This document shows, piece by piece, positions 34,608 through 43,106 of a stretch of 64,000 bases of DNA. The notes beneath the pieces are model-generated. The model was not told the origin of the DNA, did not search any database, and worked only from the letters and a program-made list of their open reading frames with translations. Made by a program: the position numbers and the translations under genes. The DNA is taken from NCBI GenBank assembly GCA_009711705.1, contig VENG01000011.1, forward strand, positions 1 to 64,000. Direction: 5' to 3'. Within the stretch, counting starts at the first letter, position 1, and each line of letters starts with the position of its first letter. The DNA comes from Bacillota bacterium. GTDB taxonomy: Bacteria; Bacillota; Desulfotomaculia; Desulfotomaculales; VENG01.

Positions 34608-35381
34608 TTAATGCCTGGAGGGAGAGATAATTTTTATTGCTTTTGGTTCTGAACCTTCAAATTTGGTGCGCAAGATTACTATATCTACACGCCGGTTAAG
34701 TTGCCTCCTATCCGGGGTATCGTTAACCACTCGGGGGCGATATTCACCGTAAGCTACAGCGGACAACCGGGCTGCACTCATATCCGCCGTCCTAAGCAAC
34801 TCTTGCAGTACGCTGGTGGCCCTGGATGCGGACAGCTCCCAGTTAGAAGGAAATTTTTCGGTATGAATAGGTAAGTTGTCGGTGTGCCCTTCTATGCGCA
34901 GGTTATTATCCGTTTCCTGCAGAACCGGTGCTACCTCGTCAATCAGTCTTTGGGCCTGCTCTGTCAATTGTGCTGATCCGGAAGGAAATAACACATTTTC
35001 CTGAAAACTGATTACGATACCCCTTTGCTCAGAGGTGACAACAATTTCTGCTGCCAGACCGCGTTCTTGGATTAAAGCTTCCAATTCACTTTGAATGTCT
35101 TTAAATTCTTGTCTTTCTTCCAATTCTTCAGCAGCGCTTTGACTGGCACCGGATACAAAAGAAGGCCCCGGACTTTCCATGATCATTCCCCCGGCCCCCA
35201 TGGCCTGAGAGAGAGATGATGCCAGGGATTCAAATTTGGCCGCATCCACCTGGCTCATAGTATACATCACAATAAAAAAAATCAATAATAAAGTAATCAT
35301 ATCTGCGTAAGTAACCAGCCAGCGTTCACTACCGTCTTTATTTTGTGTTTCCACTCGCCTGCGTCTTGACAACCATCCCAC
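34608..35381 (-). CDS. motB: Flagellar motor stator protein MotB
   Basis: One N-terminal membrane helix, WLVTYADMITLLLIFFIVMY, contains the ion-translocating Asp. The C-terminal OmpA-like peptidoglycan-binding domain follows (LRIEGHTDNLPI, NWELSASRATSVLQ, LNRRVDIVI). 257 residues. It is first of the motB-motA-cheW-cheA-cheB run, 70 bases ahead of motA. Confidence 0.95.
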   Translation of the reverse strand: MGWLSRRRRVETQNKDGSERWLVTYADMITLLLIFFIVMYTMSQVDAAKFESLASSLSQAMGAGGMIMESPGPSFVSGASQSAAEELEERQEFKDIQSELEALIQERGLAAEIVVTSEQRGIVISFQENVLFPSGSAQLTEQAQRLIDEVAPVLQETDNNLRIEGHTDNLPIHTEKFPSNWELSASRATSVLQELLRTADMSAARLSAVAYGEYRPRVVNDTPDRRQLNRRVDIVILRTKFEGSEPKAIKIISPSRH

Positions 35382-35492
35382 TCCAGTACGCCATTGTTTG
35401 ACTTTATTAGTTAAATATTCTGCTTAAGTCTAATACTTCCTGCCTAACTTGTTTAATTTGCAGAAATATGTCCCAATTAATGTCGAAATTGG

Positions 35493-37160
35493 TTAAAGTT
35501 TTTTAGTGCCCATAATAGAAACAATTAAAAAAATCACGGTTAGTCCGGTCATGGGTAGCACAATATTTTCAGCCTCCAAACCAAGCAAGGTAACGCCCTT
35601 TCCTGCCAGCTGGCTGTAAGTTAGCGCCAGGCTTCCGGTAAGTATGCTCAGGGACAGCTTATGGGCAGCTTTGTGCAGGTGGGTGATAATAATGTGTTGT
35701 TTGGGGTTTTCGGTTTTAAACCTTAATTCACCGCTTGATATGATGTCCAGTACTTGGTTTAGGTGTTTTGGCAACCGGGTGAATATGCTGTGGTACTCAG
35801 ACATGTTTTCTGTTAACATTTTTTTCACACTCTTAAAGCTGTACCTCTGGGTGAGCAGTTTCTTACCCAAAGGCTCAACTACTTCCATGATGCTAAGCTC
35901 AGGATCTAGCTTGGCGGCAATTCCTTCCATAGTAATCAAAGCCTTTACTAGTAGGGTAAATTCGGTGGGAACGCGAATATTGTAATCAAAAGTAATCTGC
36001 ATAATGTCACCCAGTGACTCAGAGAGACTAACATCCAGTAAGGGGATTTCATAATATTTTTGCCTCAGCCGGTCAATGTCCCGCCGCAGTGAATTAAAAT
36101 CTGTACTACCGGGGATGGCACCAAGGCTAACTATGGCGCGTATTATATCTTGCGTGCTGCGGTTTACCAAGCCCAGTACCAGGTTTGTAATTTTGTCGCG
36201 CACTTCTTCATCCAGGCGTCCTACAATGCCAAAATCGATAAATGCAATATTTTCCCTTTGTACTACCATAAGATTGCCTGGATGCGGGTCGGCATGAAAA
36301 AATCCATGCATGAATATTTGCCTCAGCATGGCGTCCGTCAACCGCCGGGCTATTGCCTTTTTGTCTATTTTTTGCTGGTTTAAAAGCCCCGGCTTGGTAA
36401 GTTTAATTCCTTCCAGGTATTCCATGGTTAGGATTCTACCGGTGGTGTATTCCCAGTTTACACTAGGGGCGAAGATATGAGAGTCATTGGCAAAATTTTG
36501 CCTGAAGGTCTCAATATGCTTTCCCTCTCTGGTGAAGTCCAATTCTTCCTGTAGCATGTGGTCAAATTCTTCTACCACTTCCACTACGCTGTAGTTTTCT
36601 CCCCAAGGGGCATGACGGTCTACCAGCGCGGCAAGGTCATAAAGTATTTCAATATCCACTTTTGTGGTTGCATTTATCCCGGGCCGCTGCACTTTGACCA
36701 CAACCTGATCACCTGTTTTTAAGGTAGCCCGGTGTACTTGTCCTATGGAGGCGGCTGCAAGGGGGTCCTTGGCAAAGGTTGTAAAAATATGGTCAATGTT
36801 GTCACCCAACTCCATTTGAACGCTTTCTTTAACCGTGTGGAAAGGAAAACGAGGAACCTCATCCTGCAGTTTGGCAAGTTCATCTATGTAATCTGCAGCC
36901 AGCAGGTCGGAGCGAGTAGATAAAAGTTGTCCTAATTTAATAAAAGTGGGACCCAATTCTTCCAGTACAAGGCGCAGCCGGCGTGCCTTTGAAGTTGCGG
37001 AACTTTCCGGCTTATGTGAATATTTATGCCAAGTTGTATTAATAAACTCGGCTAAGCCCAGCTGGTTGAGCATGTGCCCAAAGCCGTGCTTGGCCATTAC
37101 ATTAGCTATTTCCCTATAGCGTTTAAAATGCTTGTACCGTTTGCGGAGGTGAAGTTGCAA
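35493..37160 (-). CDS. ABC1/UbiB-family atypical kinase
   Basis: The signature KLGQLLSTRSDLL (KxGQ motif), AASIGQVHRA (Ala-rich loop), VVKVQRPG, HADPHPGNLMV and FIDFGIVG (metal-binding Asp) are all intact. Two hydrophobic helices close the 555-residue chain and anchor it in the membrane. UbiB/AarF proteins support quinone biosynthesis or extract lipids from membranes; the role in this anaerobe is unknown. It is not obviously part of the motility operon, since a non-coding gap of about 110 bases precedes motB. Confidence 0.88.
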   Translation of the reverse strand: MQLHLRKRYKHFKRYREIANVMAKHGFGHMLNQLGLAEFINTTWHKYSHKPESSATSKARRLRLVLEELGPTFIKLGQLLSTRSDLLAADYIDELAKLQDEVPRFPFHTVKESVQMELGDNIDHIFTTFAKDPLAAASIGQVHRATLKTGDQVVVKVQRPGINATTKVDIEILYDLAALVDRHAPWGENYSVVEVVEEFDHMLQEELDFTREGKHIETFRQNFANDSHIFAPSVNWEYTTGRILTMEYLEGIKLTKPGLLNQQKIDKKAIARRLTDAMLRQIFMHGFFHADPHPGNLMVVQRENIAFIDFGIVGRLDEEVRDKITNLVLGLVNRSTQDIIRAIVSLGAIPGSTDFNSLRRDIDRLRQKYYEIPLLDVSLSESLGDIMQITFDYNIRVPTEFTLLVKALITMEGIAAKLDPELSIMEVVEPLGKKLLTQRYSFKSVKKMLTENMSEYHSIFTRLPKHLNQVLDIISSGELRFKTENPKQHIIITHLHKAAHKLSLSILTGSLALTYSQLAGKGVTLLGLEAENIVLPMTGLTVIFLIVSIMGTKKL

Positions 37161-37271
37161 GGAATATGCCCCCTTAATCCGCTTTTAATAGAGTTTTCCG
37201 ATTATTGTTTATAATACCATATCAGATATAATTATACTTGTCCTTAGGGAGGCAAAAAAAAGGAGATTTAA

Positions 37272-38018
37272 ATGAGAATAGATGTATGTATGCGTGTGGA
37301 TGATTTGCAGCCTGAAGTGATCTCAGCCACCAGCGCTGTGGTGTTTGATGTGTTGCGAGCTACGAGTACTATAGTTACCGCTCTGGCCAACGGCTGCCAT
37401 GGCGTTATTCCTGTAACTGATACCGAGGATGCCATAGCCAGAGCACACCAAAAGAGACATGAGGGCCTGGAAACTTTGCTGGGGGGCGAGCGGGGAGGGC
37501 GAAAACTAACCGGCTTTGATACCGGGAATTCGCCGTTGGAATACTCGGGTGATGTAATCGCCGGAAAGTTTTTGATTCTTACCACTACCAACGGAACCAG
37601 GACCATTGAAGCTTGTAAAACCGCCGCCAATGTATACATGGGAAGCCTATTAAATGCCCGGGCGGTGGCCCGGCGCCTATACAATGAAAAAAGCGATGTT
37701 ACCCTTGTCTGTGCCGGTACAAAGGGAAGATTTTCACTGGAGGACGCCGTGGCTGCCGGTCTGGTAATGCTGGAACTTAAAGTGCTGGCATCCAAAGATG
37801 CGAGCAAAGTTAAACTTCAAATGACTGACGCGGCAACCGCTGTTGCGCTTCTTGCTGCCGGTTACGAAAAAGGGATAGGACAGTGTTTGTATGATTCCGC
37901 ACACGGGCAAAGGCTCCTGCAACTGGGGTTTGACGAGGACTTAGTGTGGTGCGGGAAGGCTAACAAGTTTTCTGTGGTTCCTGTGCTTGATCGGCACAAA
38001 GGTTTAGTAACTCTCTGA
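37272..38018 (+). CDS. comB: 2-phosphosulfolactate phosphatase family protein
   Basis: ComB removes phosphate from 2-phosphosulfolactate, giving sulfolactate, in coenzyme M or sulfolactate synthesis. SAVVFDVLRATSTIVTALANG, VLTTTNGTRTI-like (ILTTTNGTR) and VCAGTKGRFSLEDAVAAG are family hallmarks. 248 residues. AAGGAG precedes the ATG. It is alone on the plus strand between minus-strand genes, with no comA or comC neighbour. Sulfolactate is known in Bacillus spores, which could fit a sporeformer (inference). Confidence 0.9.
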   Translation: MRIDVCMRVDDLQPEVISATSAVVFDVLRATSTIVTALANGCHGVIPVTDTEDAIARAHQKRHEGLETLLGGERGGRKLTGFDTGNSPLEYSGDVIAGKFLILTTTNGTRTIEACKTAANVYMGSLLNARAVARRLYNEKSDVTLVCAGTKGRFSLEDAVAAGLVMLELKVLASKDASKVKLQMTDAATAVALLAAGYEKGIGQCLYDSAHGQRLLQLGFDEDLVWCGKANKFSVVPVLDRHKGLVTL

Positions 38019-38037
38019 CTTTGGTTTTTGGCTGTTA

Positions 38038-39840
38038 TTAATCGCTTTTAGACCTGGTGGACTTTTTGCCTGGTGTCCACTTGACAAACTCTACAACTCC
38101 GTATACATCAAGGCGCGCCTCGTTGTGGTTCTTAATTTCGTTTATTAGATAATGTTGCTCACCTATTTCCAGGGTTACGTTTTCGTAAGCCTTGGTGAAA
38201 AAAACAGACTTATCGGCAGGCACTTTGATGTGTGTGGGAACACCTGTTTTTGAGCCCGCCTCGGTTAAAGTAACATTATCCCCGGCCTCGATACTGCCCC
38301 CGCGAAAGAGGCCCTGCACCAGGACTGTCCCTCCGGCTATAATCTTTGTTTCAATGCAGCCTTGTCCTGTAATAATAGCATTACCCGTAGCCTCAATGGT
38401 ACTGTTTAAAGAATAGGGCAGCTGAATATTGGCTTTGTTATCTGTTAAGAACTCAAGATGGGTTTTGGTTTTATGAACTGCATCGCTCAGTTCTTTAATG
38501 TCATCAATGCCGGATAGCTCAAGTACCTTAATTCCCCGAAACTTTTGATTTAAAATGGCGGCGAGAGATTCAATTTCCCTGGGCAGGCTGGCATCCTTAG
38601 AGAAAATCTTTAATATGTTATTGATGTTAGACTGAAATGAAGGAAATCTTTTCTCCATGAGAAGCGCCGTAACTTTGCCAAAGGATGTTTGTCCCTTTAG
38701 TTGTGCAAAGGTTTGTTTAAGTGCCATTTGCAGCTGGGACATTAATTGCTCAAGGTGTTCCAACAGGGGTAGTATACGGCTAATTGAAGATATGGCTGCC
38801 CCTGCACTGATTTTTGATGCCAGTACATGCCCATTTAAAGTGATATGGTTGCCGGAGGTGACGGTGGCACTGCTGATAAGCCCATCCACCCGTACCTTCC
38901 CGTTGCCGGAAACAACCATGTTTTGTTCTATGGCGCCCTTGATGTGGACATCTCCCTTAAATCTAATATTACCTGAATCCAGGCTAACAGAACCTTTGTG
39001 TACCATGTTGGGCTGTACCGCAAAATAATAACTATCCTTCCCTGCCCTTATATCCGGCTGACCGGCTTTTGTAGCGACTACTTTGGTCTTATCTTCTATC
39101 AGCTCTGTCCCGGTGCCTGCCTGCATTGATATTGTCCGGGGCTCATTTGGCTTGATGATGTTACCAAAAACATCACGGCCCAGCTCACCCTGAGCGCCCG
39201 GCTGCTTAACCGCTAATATATCCCCCTGGTCAACACTGCTGATATTTGATGCACTCTCCCTGTAATCAATTCTACCATCAGCCTTAACGAGTGGCGCAGT
39301 TTTTCCTGATGGAATCTTTATTTCCACCTTTTCATCCAGAGGCGGTGTAGGAGCGGTACCGGAAGCAATAAGGACTTTCTTCCCGCCTGCAAAATCTAAA
39401 GTTTCTTTTACTGCCTGCAAATCGGGTTGAACAATACCTTTCTTTTTAATTAAGTTTAAAATATCAGCAATACTGTACGGGATTTGTAACTCTGTATGCT
39501 GTTCAGTGGCGAGAACTAGATTAGGAGTCGGGGGCTGATCCTTGAGGGCATAAGTGATTTTTATTTCCGGTTTGATTTCTAAGTATGCTGCCATTTTATC
39601 TTTAGATACATCGATGTTAATTTCGGCGGGGGTCAGCTCGGATTTTGGCACTGTTTCAATGGTGTCATTTTGATTTACCTCAATCTCTGAATCAACTTGT
39701 TTCCCGTTAATTTTAAGAACTATTTCCTCTGATGCAATAATTTTTGCGGATTGCTCTCCCGGAGAGGGATCGAAAATTTTGAGTTTCCCGTTCTCTACAG
39801 CTGCCAGTCCGGGCTTTGTTTGGTTTTTATTTTTTTGCAT
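38038..39840 (-). CDS. FapA-family (DUF342) flagellar assembly protein A
   Basis: 600 residues from the ATG at 39840 (MQKNKNQTK). The N-terminal part has the FapA domain (ILNLIKKKGIVQPDLQAVKE, then GRIDYRESASNISSVDQGD and GRDVFGNIIKP). The middle forms a right-handed beta-helix of repeated strands (VSLDSGNIRFKGDVHIKG, VRVDGLISSATVTSG). A coiled coil around residues 360-400 is followed by another beta-helix stretch. Family members help flagellar assembly or polar placement in some bacteria; here the gene is near but outside the motility operon. Confidence 0.8.
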   Translation of the reverse strand: MQKNKNQTKPGLAAVENGKLKIFDPSPGEQSAKIIASEEIVLKINGKQVDSEIEVNQNDTIETVPKSELTPAEINIDVSKDKMAAYLEIKPEIKITYALKDQPPTPNLVLATEQHTELQIPYSIADILNLIKKKGIVQPDLQAVKETLDFAGGKKVLIASGTAPTPPLDEKVEIKIPSGKTAPLVKADGRIDYRESASNISSVDQGDILAVKQPGAQGELGRDVFGNIIKPNEPRTISMQAGTGTELIEDKTKVVATKAGQPDIRAGKDSYYFAVQPNMVHKGSVSLDSGNIRFKGDVHIKGAIEQNMVVSGNGKVRVDGLISSATVTSGNHITLNGHVLASKISAGAAISSISRILPLLEHLEQLMSQLQMALKQTFAQLKGQTSFGKVTALLMEKRFPSFQSNINNILKIFSKDASLPREIESLAAILNQKFRGIKVLELSGIDDIKELSDAVHKTKTHLEFLTDNKANIQLPYSLNSTIEATGNAIITGQGCIETKIIAGGTVLVQGLFRGGSIEAGDNVTLTEAGSKTGVPTHIKVPADKSVFFTKAYENVTLEIGEQHYLINEIKNHNEARLDVYGVVEFVKWTPGKKSTRSKSD

Positions 39841-40048
39841 TAGGACCCACCTTCTCAAAGGAAAAATGTCTGAACCATTTCGAGGCTAAGTAGCCATTTT
39901 CCTGCAAAAACTGTTTTATTTTGTTAAATATTAATCTGCCTTCAGCTAAATAAATCCGATAGAAGGCCGGGTTTCGGGCTGTGCAGTAATCTAATAGTCC
40001 TTTGATGAACGAATGGTTCTGGTTTGTTATAGCTTTTAGTTTACACAA
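39827..40048 (-). CDS. Small hypothetical protein ahead of the FapA-like gene
   Basis: Up to 73 residues, basic and helical (SFIKGLLDYCTARNPAF, GRLIFNKIKQFLQENGY), overlapping the start of the FapA-like gene by 14 bases. The only start is a TTG without a clear ribosome site. The aromatic-rich composition looks protein-like, but I recognise no family; it could be a translational leader or a decayed gene. Confidence 0.4.
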   Translation of the reverse strand: MCKLKAITNQNHSFIKGLLDYCTARNPAFYRIYLAEGRLIFNKIKQFLQENGYLASKWFRHFSFEKVGPNAKK

Positions 40049-40073
40049 ATGGCCATTATAATTAATTGAGAAT

Positions 40074-40115
40074 CTAAAAGGCCGGGGATGTTTAGAGGCA
40101 TACCCAGCCTTTTAG
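40074..40115 (-). terminator. Terminator after the Cys-rich small gene
   Basis: CTAAAAGGC and GCCTTTTAG pair, extended by an inner GGG/CCC, about 30 bases beyond the stop of the gene at 40147. The hairpin is nearly symmetric and may work in both directions. Confidence 0.55.
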
Positions 40116-40146
40116 TGGTATTTTTACTAACAGCCCAACGGCAATA

Positions 40147-40335
40147 TTACTTACCCTTTTTCAGTTGTTTCCTTTCTTTGAAACACAGACAACCTTCCCC
40201 GGTTGCCCTGTAAACTTGGACCGATGGGTTATACCTACTTTTTATGCCGTAGCAATGGCAGCCATTTGGCAAGCTTTTATCCCACGTTACATAAAAATGC
40301 TTACATCTGATGCAATTTTGCCTGGGAATGCTCAT
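40147..40335 (-). CDS. Small cysteine-rich protein
   Basis: 62 residues, CIRCKHFYVTWDKSLPNGC then HCYGIKSRYNPS and a later GCLCF. The CxxCKxF(x)nPxGC pattern is that of a widespread small family often labelled 'uracil-DNA glycosylase' in automatic annotations. That label is unsupported, since no glycosylase fold fits in this length. The cysteines suggest a zinc or iron site. It is a single gene with its own terminator. Confidence 0.6.
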   Translation of the reverse strand: MSIPRQNCIRCKHFYVTWDKSLPNGCHCYGIKSRYNPSVQVYRATGEGCLCFKERKQLKKGK

Positions 40336-40597
40336 AAAATTACCCCGCTTAAATCTACGTTAAACACTATGTATGCAATGGTAATGCCCAAAATTACTAA
40401 GCATTGAAGATATGGATTAATATTATCGCGATTATATGCAAATGTAAAGAATGTACGGGCAGCAGGCTTAATCGAACTCTTTAGTGGAAAGCAATGTATA
40501 GGCAATGCGCGAACGTCTTATCTGGTATAATTTTTTACAATAATTAATCTGTATGCAGGAAATGTTCGAGAATGGTAGAATGTATGTATAAATTGAA
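40336..40597. other. Non-coding region upstream of the riboswitch
   Basis: No gene is seen. It probably contains divergent promoters for the Cys-rich gene (minus) and the riboswitch transcript (plus); the extended -10 at 40523-40531 is the clearest element. Confidence 0.5.
40523..40531 (+). promoter_or_regulatory. Extended -10 promoter for the riboswitch transcript
   Basis: TGGTATAAT combines a perfect TATAAT with the TGn extension. The -35 region is weak. Transcription would start about 60 bases ahead of the riboswitch. Confidence 0.5.
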
Positions 40598-40676
40598 AAA
40601 ATGGGCAAACCGGCTGAAAAGCCGGGACGCAAAGTTATGGGCCTAAAGCTTTTATGCCATGGTTGCCAGGCTGCTT
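40598..40676 (+). promoter_or_regulatory. Cyclic di-GMP-I riboswitch (GEMM)
   Basis: The conserved core is present in order: GGGCAAACC, a CGGCT-GAAA-AGCCG hairpin with a GAAA tetraloop, GGGACGCAAAG, then GGGCCTAAAGC with the second stem closing at ATGCCATGGTTGCC. This is the class I c-di-GMP aptamer. An intrinsic terminator follows within 30 bases, so regulation by premature termination is likely. It controls the two genes at 40757 and 41100. Confidence 0.92.
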
Positions 40677-40701
40677 AAAAAGAAAGCAAAAGACTTTTGA
40701 G

Positions 40702-40730
40702 GCGGCCATTGATTTTGGGGCGCTTTTTTT
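40702..40730 (+). terminator. Riboswitch expression-platform terminator
   Basis: GCG(G)CC pairs with GGCGC with one bulged G, followed by seven T. It lies between the aptamer and the first ribosome site (GGTGGTG). Confidence 0.65.
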
Positions 40731-40756
40731 GATTATTTCAATTTGGTGGTGTGATA

Positions 40757-41089
40757 ATGGATCAGTTTGTTGGTATTTATGCTACGCTTATAAGCTATTT
40801 CTCCAGCTATTTTGAAATCAAGAGATTAGGTCAATTTCAGTATGTTTCTTTATTCGAAGTAGCTCAATTAGCCAGACCGGAGGTCAGCTCCCCATTTAAC
40901 TCCATTGTTATTGAGGAAGTTTATTTGCAGAAAGACAGTGGTGAAAAAATGGTAGTAACCTATGGATGGTATCAGTATGACTCCTTAACGCGAACGTTAA
41001 CGGAAGCGGAAAAGCCGGAAAAACTAGATGGTAAAAGAAATTTTTACTCGATGGTTCAGCCTCCTGAAACCACGAAGATATATATTTAA
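40757..41089 (+). CDS. Hypothetical protein under c-di-GMP riboswitch control
   Basis: About 110 residues from the ATG at 40757, chosen because GGTGGT then has proper spacing; a GTG six bases upstream overlaps that site. It is soluble and mixed alpha/beta, with VVTYGWYQYDSLTRTLTEAEK near the middle. No family is recognised. It is co-transcribed with the HD-domain gene 10 bases downstream, so a role in c-di-GMP signalling or its output is plausible. Confidence 0.65.
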   Translation: MDQFVGIYATLISYFSSYFEIKRLGQFQYVSLFEVAQLARPEVSSPFNSIVIEEVYLQKDSGEKMVVTYGWYQYDSLTRTLTEAEKPEKLDGKRNFYSMVQPPETTKIYI

Positions 41090-41099
41090 GGTGTGAGAC

Positions 41100-42206
41100 A
41101 TGCGAATAGTTAGAATATCGGACCTGGACAATTACATAGGTAAAGAAGTTGCAAAGCCGCTGCGCCTAAAGGATGGCAGGATTTATGTAAATAGCAATAT
41201 TAGAATCACCAAGGGCAGTGTTAATGCTCTTCAACGTAATATAGATAACCTGGCACACAGGTTTATCACCATCCACACTGACGATAGTGAAGATATTGAT
41301 TTATATGACGATATTATAGGTGATGAGTTAAAATTCGAAGCCAGAGAAAAGATCGAAGCCACATTAAAACAATTTTCATCTCGTAGAACCGAAAGAGTTA
41401 AAAAAATAGCTAATGAAATTATTGAGAACCTCTATTCCAACCCCAATACAATCTATGGTACTAATATGCTTTTTCTGGCGGGTGGAGAAGACCATGCTGT
41501 GCACTCACTCAATGTAGCTATTTTATCAGCCATAATGGCCATAAAGGCTGGTTACAACAAAAATGAGCTGGAGAAGATAGTATTGGGGGCTGCGCTGCAC
41601 GACATCGGAATGGCCAAGATAGACAAAAGGCTGCTTGATATCAATTATACGTATAAGAAAAAAGAAGATTACCTGGAAATGCAAAAGCATCCGTTAGAAG
41701 GGTACAACCTGGTTAAAAATAAAATAAATGTACTGTCTAAACGAATTATCCTTATGCATCATGTGTGGGAAGACTTTAATGCCAGTTACGACAGTGATAT
41801 GGACACATACATGTCCTATCCGCACAAGTTGAATAACACTTTGCTTGATGGGCAGTACAAGGATTTAAGTATTAGTATAGTACAAACAGCCGATGTATTT
41901 GAGGCCATGACGAATAAAGAAACAGGTTACAAGTCTGCAAAGAGTAAAGCCGAAGCCATGGAGTATATACGCTCCATGAAGTTTGTTCAGTTTGGGGCCG
42001 GAGCTGATTACTTAGTGGATTATATAACTCCTTATGATACCGGTACGGAAGTTATCTTAAATAACAGGGAAAAAGCAATCGTAATGCGTTATACCAATTT
42101 GCCGCAGCGGCCTATACTTAAGATGCTAACCGGAGATGACAAGGGAGAAATAATTAATCTTATGGATAAGAAATTCCTAACATTACAGATAATGAGTGCG
42201 CCCTAA
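41100..42206 (+). CDS. HD-domain (degenerate HD-GYP) phosphohydrolase
   Basis: 368 residues. The N-terminal about 100 are DUF3391-like in position (VRISDLDNYIGKEVAKPL). The HD domain follows: DHAVHSLNVAILS, then AALHDIGMAKID with His167-Asp168, QKHPLEGYNLV, and LMHHVWED. Proper HD-GYP enzymes have HHE-x-x-x-G-x-GYP here, whereas this reads HHVWEDFNASYDSD with SYP later, so the GYP loop is not conserved. It may hydrolyse c-di-GMP weakly, another nucleotide, or nothing. The upstream c-di-GMP riboswitch argues for feedback within c-di-GMP signalling. Confidence 0.82.
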   Translation: MRIVRISDLDNYIGKEVAKPLRLKDGRIYVNSNIRITKGSVNALQRNIDNLAHRFITIHTDDSEDIDLYDDIIGDELKFEAREKIEATLKQFSSRRTERVKKIANEIIENLYSNPNTIYGTNMLFLAGGEDHAVHSLNVAILSAIMAIKAGYNKNELEKIVLGAALHDIGMAKIDKRLLDINYTYKKKEDYLEMQKHPLEGYNLVKNKINVLSKRIILMHHVWEDFNASYDSDMDTYMSYPHKLNNTLLDGQYKDLSISIVQTADVFEAMTNKETGYKSAKSKAEAMEYIRSMKFVQFGAGADYLVDYITPYDTGTEVILNNREKAIVMRYTNLPQRPILKMLTGDDKGEIINLMDKKFLTLQIMSAP

Positions 42207-42230
42207 TCACACCTAATGAACAAAAAAAAA

Positions 42231-42267
42231 CGTGTAGCCGATTAATGATATGGCTACACGTTTTTTT
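42231..42267 (+). terminator. Strong terminator after the HD-domain gene
   Basis: A perfect 9-bp stem CGTGTAGCC/GGCTACACG followed by seven T. A run of A precedes it, so it may also end transcripts reading out of the tRNA on the minus strand. Confidence 0.9.
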
Positions 42268-42273
42268 GAATTT

Positions 42274-42348
42274 TGGTGGGGACGACTGGTTTCGAACCAG
42301 TGGCTTCTTGAATGTGAATCAAGCGCTCTCCCGCTGAGCTACGCCCCC
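42274..42348 (-). tRNA. tRNA-Val (anticodon CAC)
   Basis: On the minus strand the acceptor stem GGGGGCG pairs with CGTCCCC, the D arm is GCTC...GAGC, the anticodon stem CTTGA/TCAAG surrounds TTCACAT (anticodon CAC, codon GTG), and the T arm ACTGG-TTCGAAA-CCAGT is followed by an encoded ACCA end. All arms pair. It stands alone. Confidence 0.93.
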
Positions 42349-42429
42349 TATAATCACTTAATTTCATTTTACCATAAATAACTCGCATGTCAAATTTCAT
42401 TTGGAAGCACGGGGAAAAGAGCCAAGATT

Positions 42430-42470
42430 GTCATTCTGAGTGCAGCGAAGAATCTAAGTATTTGAATGAC
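42430..42470. repeat. REP-like 'ATTCTGAG...GAAGAATCT' repeat
   Basis: Contains TCATTCTGAGTGCAGCGAAG followed by AATCT, a motif seen scattered in intergenic DNA of many anaerobic bacteria. It is bounded by a GTCATTC/GAATGAC inverted repeat. Only one copy is in this window. Confidence 0.5.
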
Positions 42471-42537
42471 ACGAATCTGGACTTTTTCAGCAGTCTCGGA
42501 CGGTTCACCTGCTTCCAAAAACATAGTTTTATTGTAA

Positions 42538-42577
42538 GCGGACAGTCATTGTTTCATTTTGCAAAATGTCTGTCCGC
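42538..42577 (-). terminator. Terminator-like hairpin after the YlbF-family gene
   Basis: GCGGACAG pairs with CTGTCCGC, and the loop contains a CATTTTGCAAAATG palindrome. It lies 22 bases beyond the stop at 42600. Confidence 0.55.
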
Positions 42578-42599
42578 TTGTTAATAGCTGCCTTTTTGA

Positions 42600-42983
42600 T
42601 CAGCAGCTGCAGCCACCGGAACCGCAACTACCGGAGTCGCAGCTGTTTCCACCCTGATTTTTACCCATTCCCTCGTTAATTTTTGCATTCACGTCTGCCA
42701 ATAACTGGTCAAATTCTGAACGCGCTTCTTCGTACTGTTTTACCAGCCGGTTCTCCATCATTTTATCATGAAGTTCTTTTAATTTTTCTAAATGCTTTTC
42801 TTCTAATTCGTGGCCCATGGACTGCATTCTGTCGTAAGAATTGCGAAGTTTCTGGAAATCCTGTACCAGCTTTTGTGCCTCGCCATCTTCAATCATTGCC
42901 GCCTGTACCTTTTGTAGGTTCTTATACGCATCTGTTTCCGTCACGGCTCTTCCCAAATCAATAGCCTTATCGTTTACAGTCAT
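42600..42983 (-). CDS. YlbF/YmcA-family protein with C-terminal cysteine tail
   Basis: 127 residues. The helical YlbF domain (ETDAYKNLQKVQAAMIED, then LVQDFQKLRNSYDRM) is followed by a linker (INEGMGKNQGGN) and a tail with Cys115, Cys120, Cys125 and Cys127. Bacillus YlbF and YmcA, with YaaT, form a complex that carries iron-sulfur clusters and affects RNase Y and Spo0A. A built-in Cys tail could provide cluster ligands here (inference). It follows the corrinoid cluster, but a terminator lies between them. Confidence 0.75.
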   Translation of the reverse strand: MTVNDKAIDLGRAVTETDAYKNLQKVQAAMIEDGEAQKLVQDFQKLRNSYDRMQSMGHELEEKHLEKLKELHDKMMENRLVKQYEEARSEFDQLLADVNAKINEGMGKNQGGNSCDSGSCGSGGCSC

Positions 42984-43057
42984 TTTATCCTCCTGCTTTT
43001 AGTGCAATTTTTCATAATGATAACAAATATCTTGAAGCGTGTCCATGCCGGAAATGG

Positions 43058-43093
43058 AAAGAGCGGTAGGTTAACTTAACCTACCGCTCTTTT
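43058..43093 (-). terminator. Terminator at the end of the corrinoid cluster
   Basis: A long perfect palindrome, AAAGAGCGGTAGGTTAA with TTAACCTACCGCTCTTT, just beyond the stop at 43107. It can act in both directions. Confidence 0.75.
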
Positions 43094-43106
43094 TGAGCTT
43101 ATGTTA

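Noticed and set aside
40147..40335. Uracil-DNA glycosylase
   Set aside because: Only 62 residues with a cysteine pattern; no glycosylase motif could fit.
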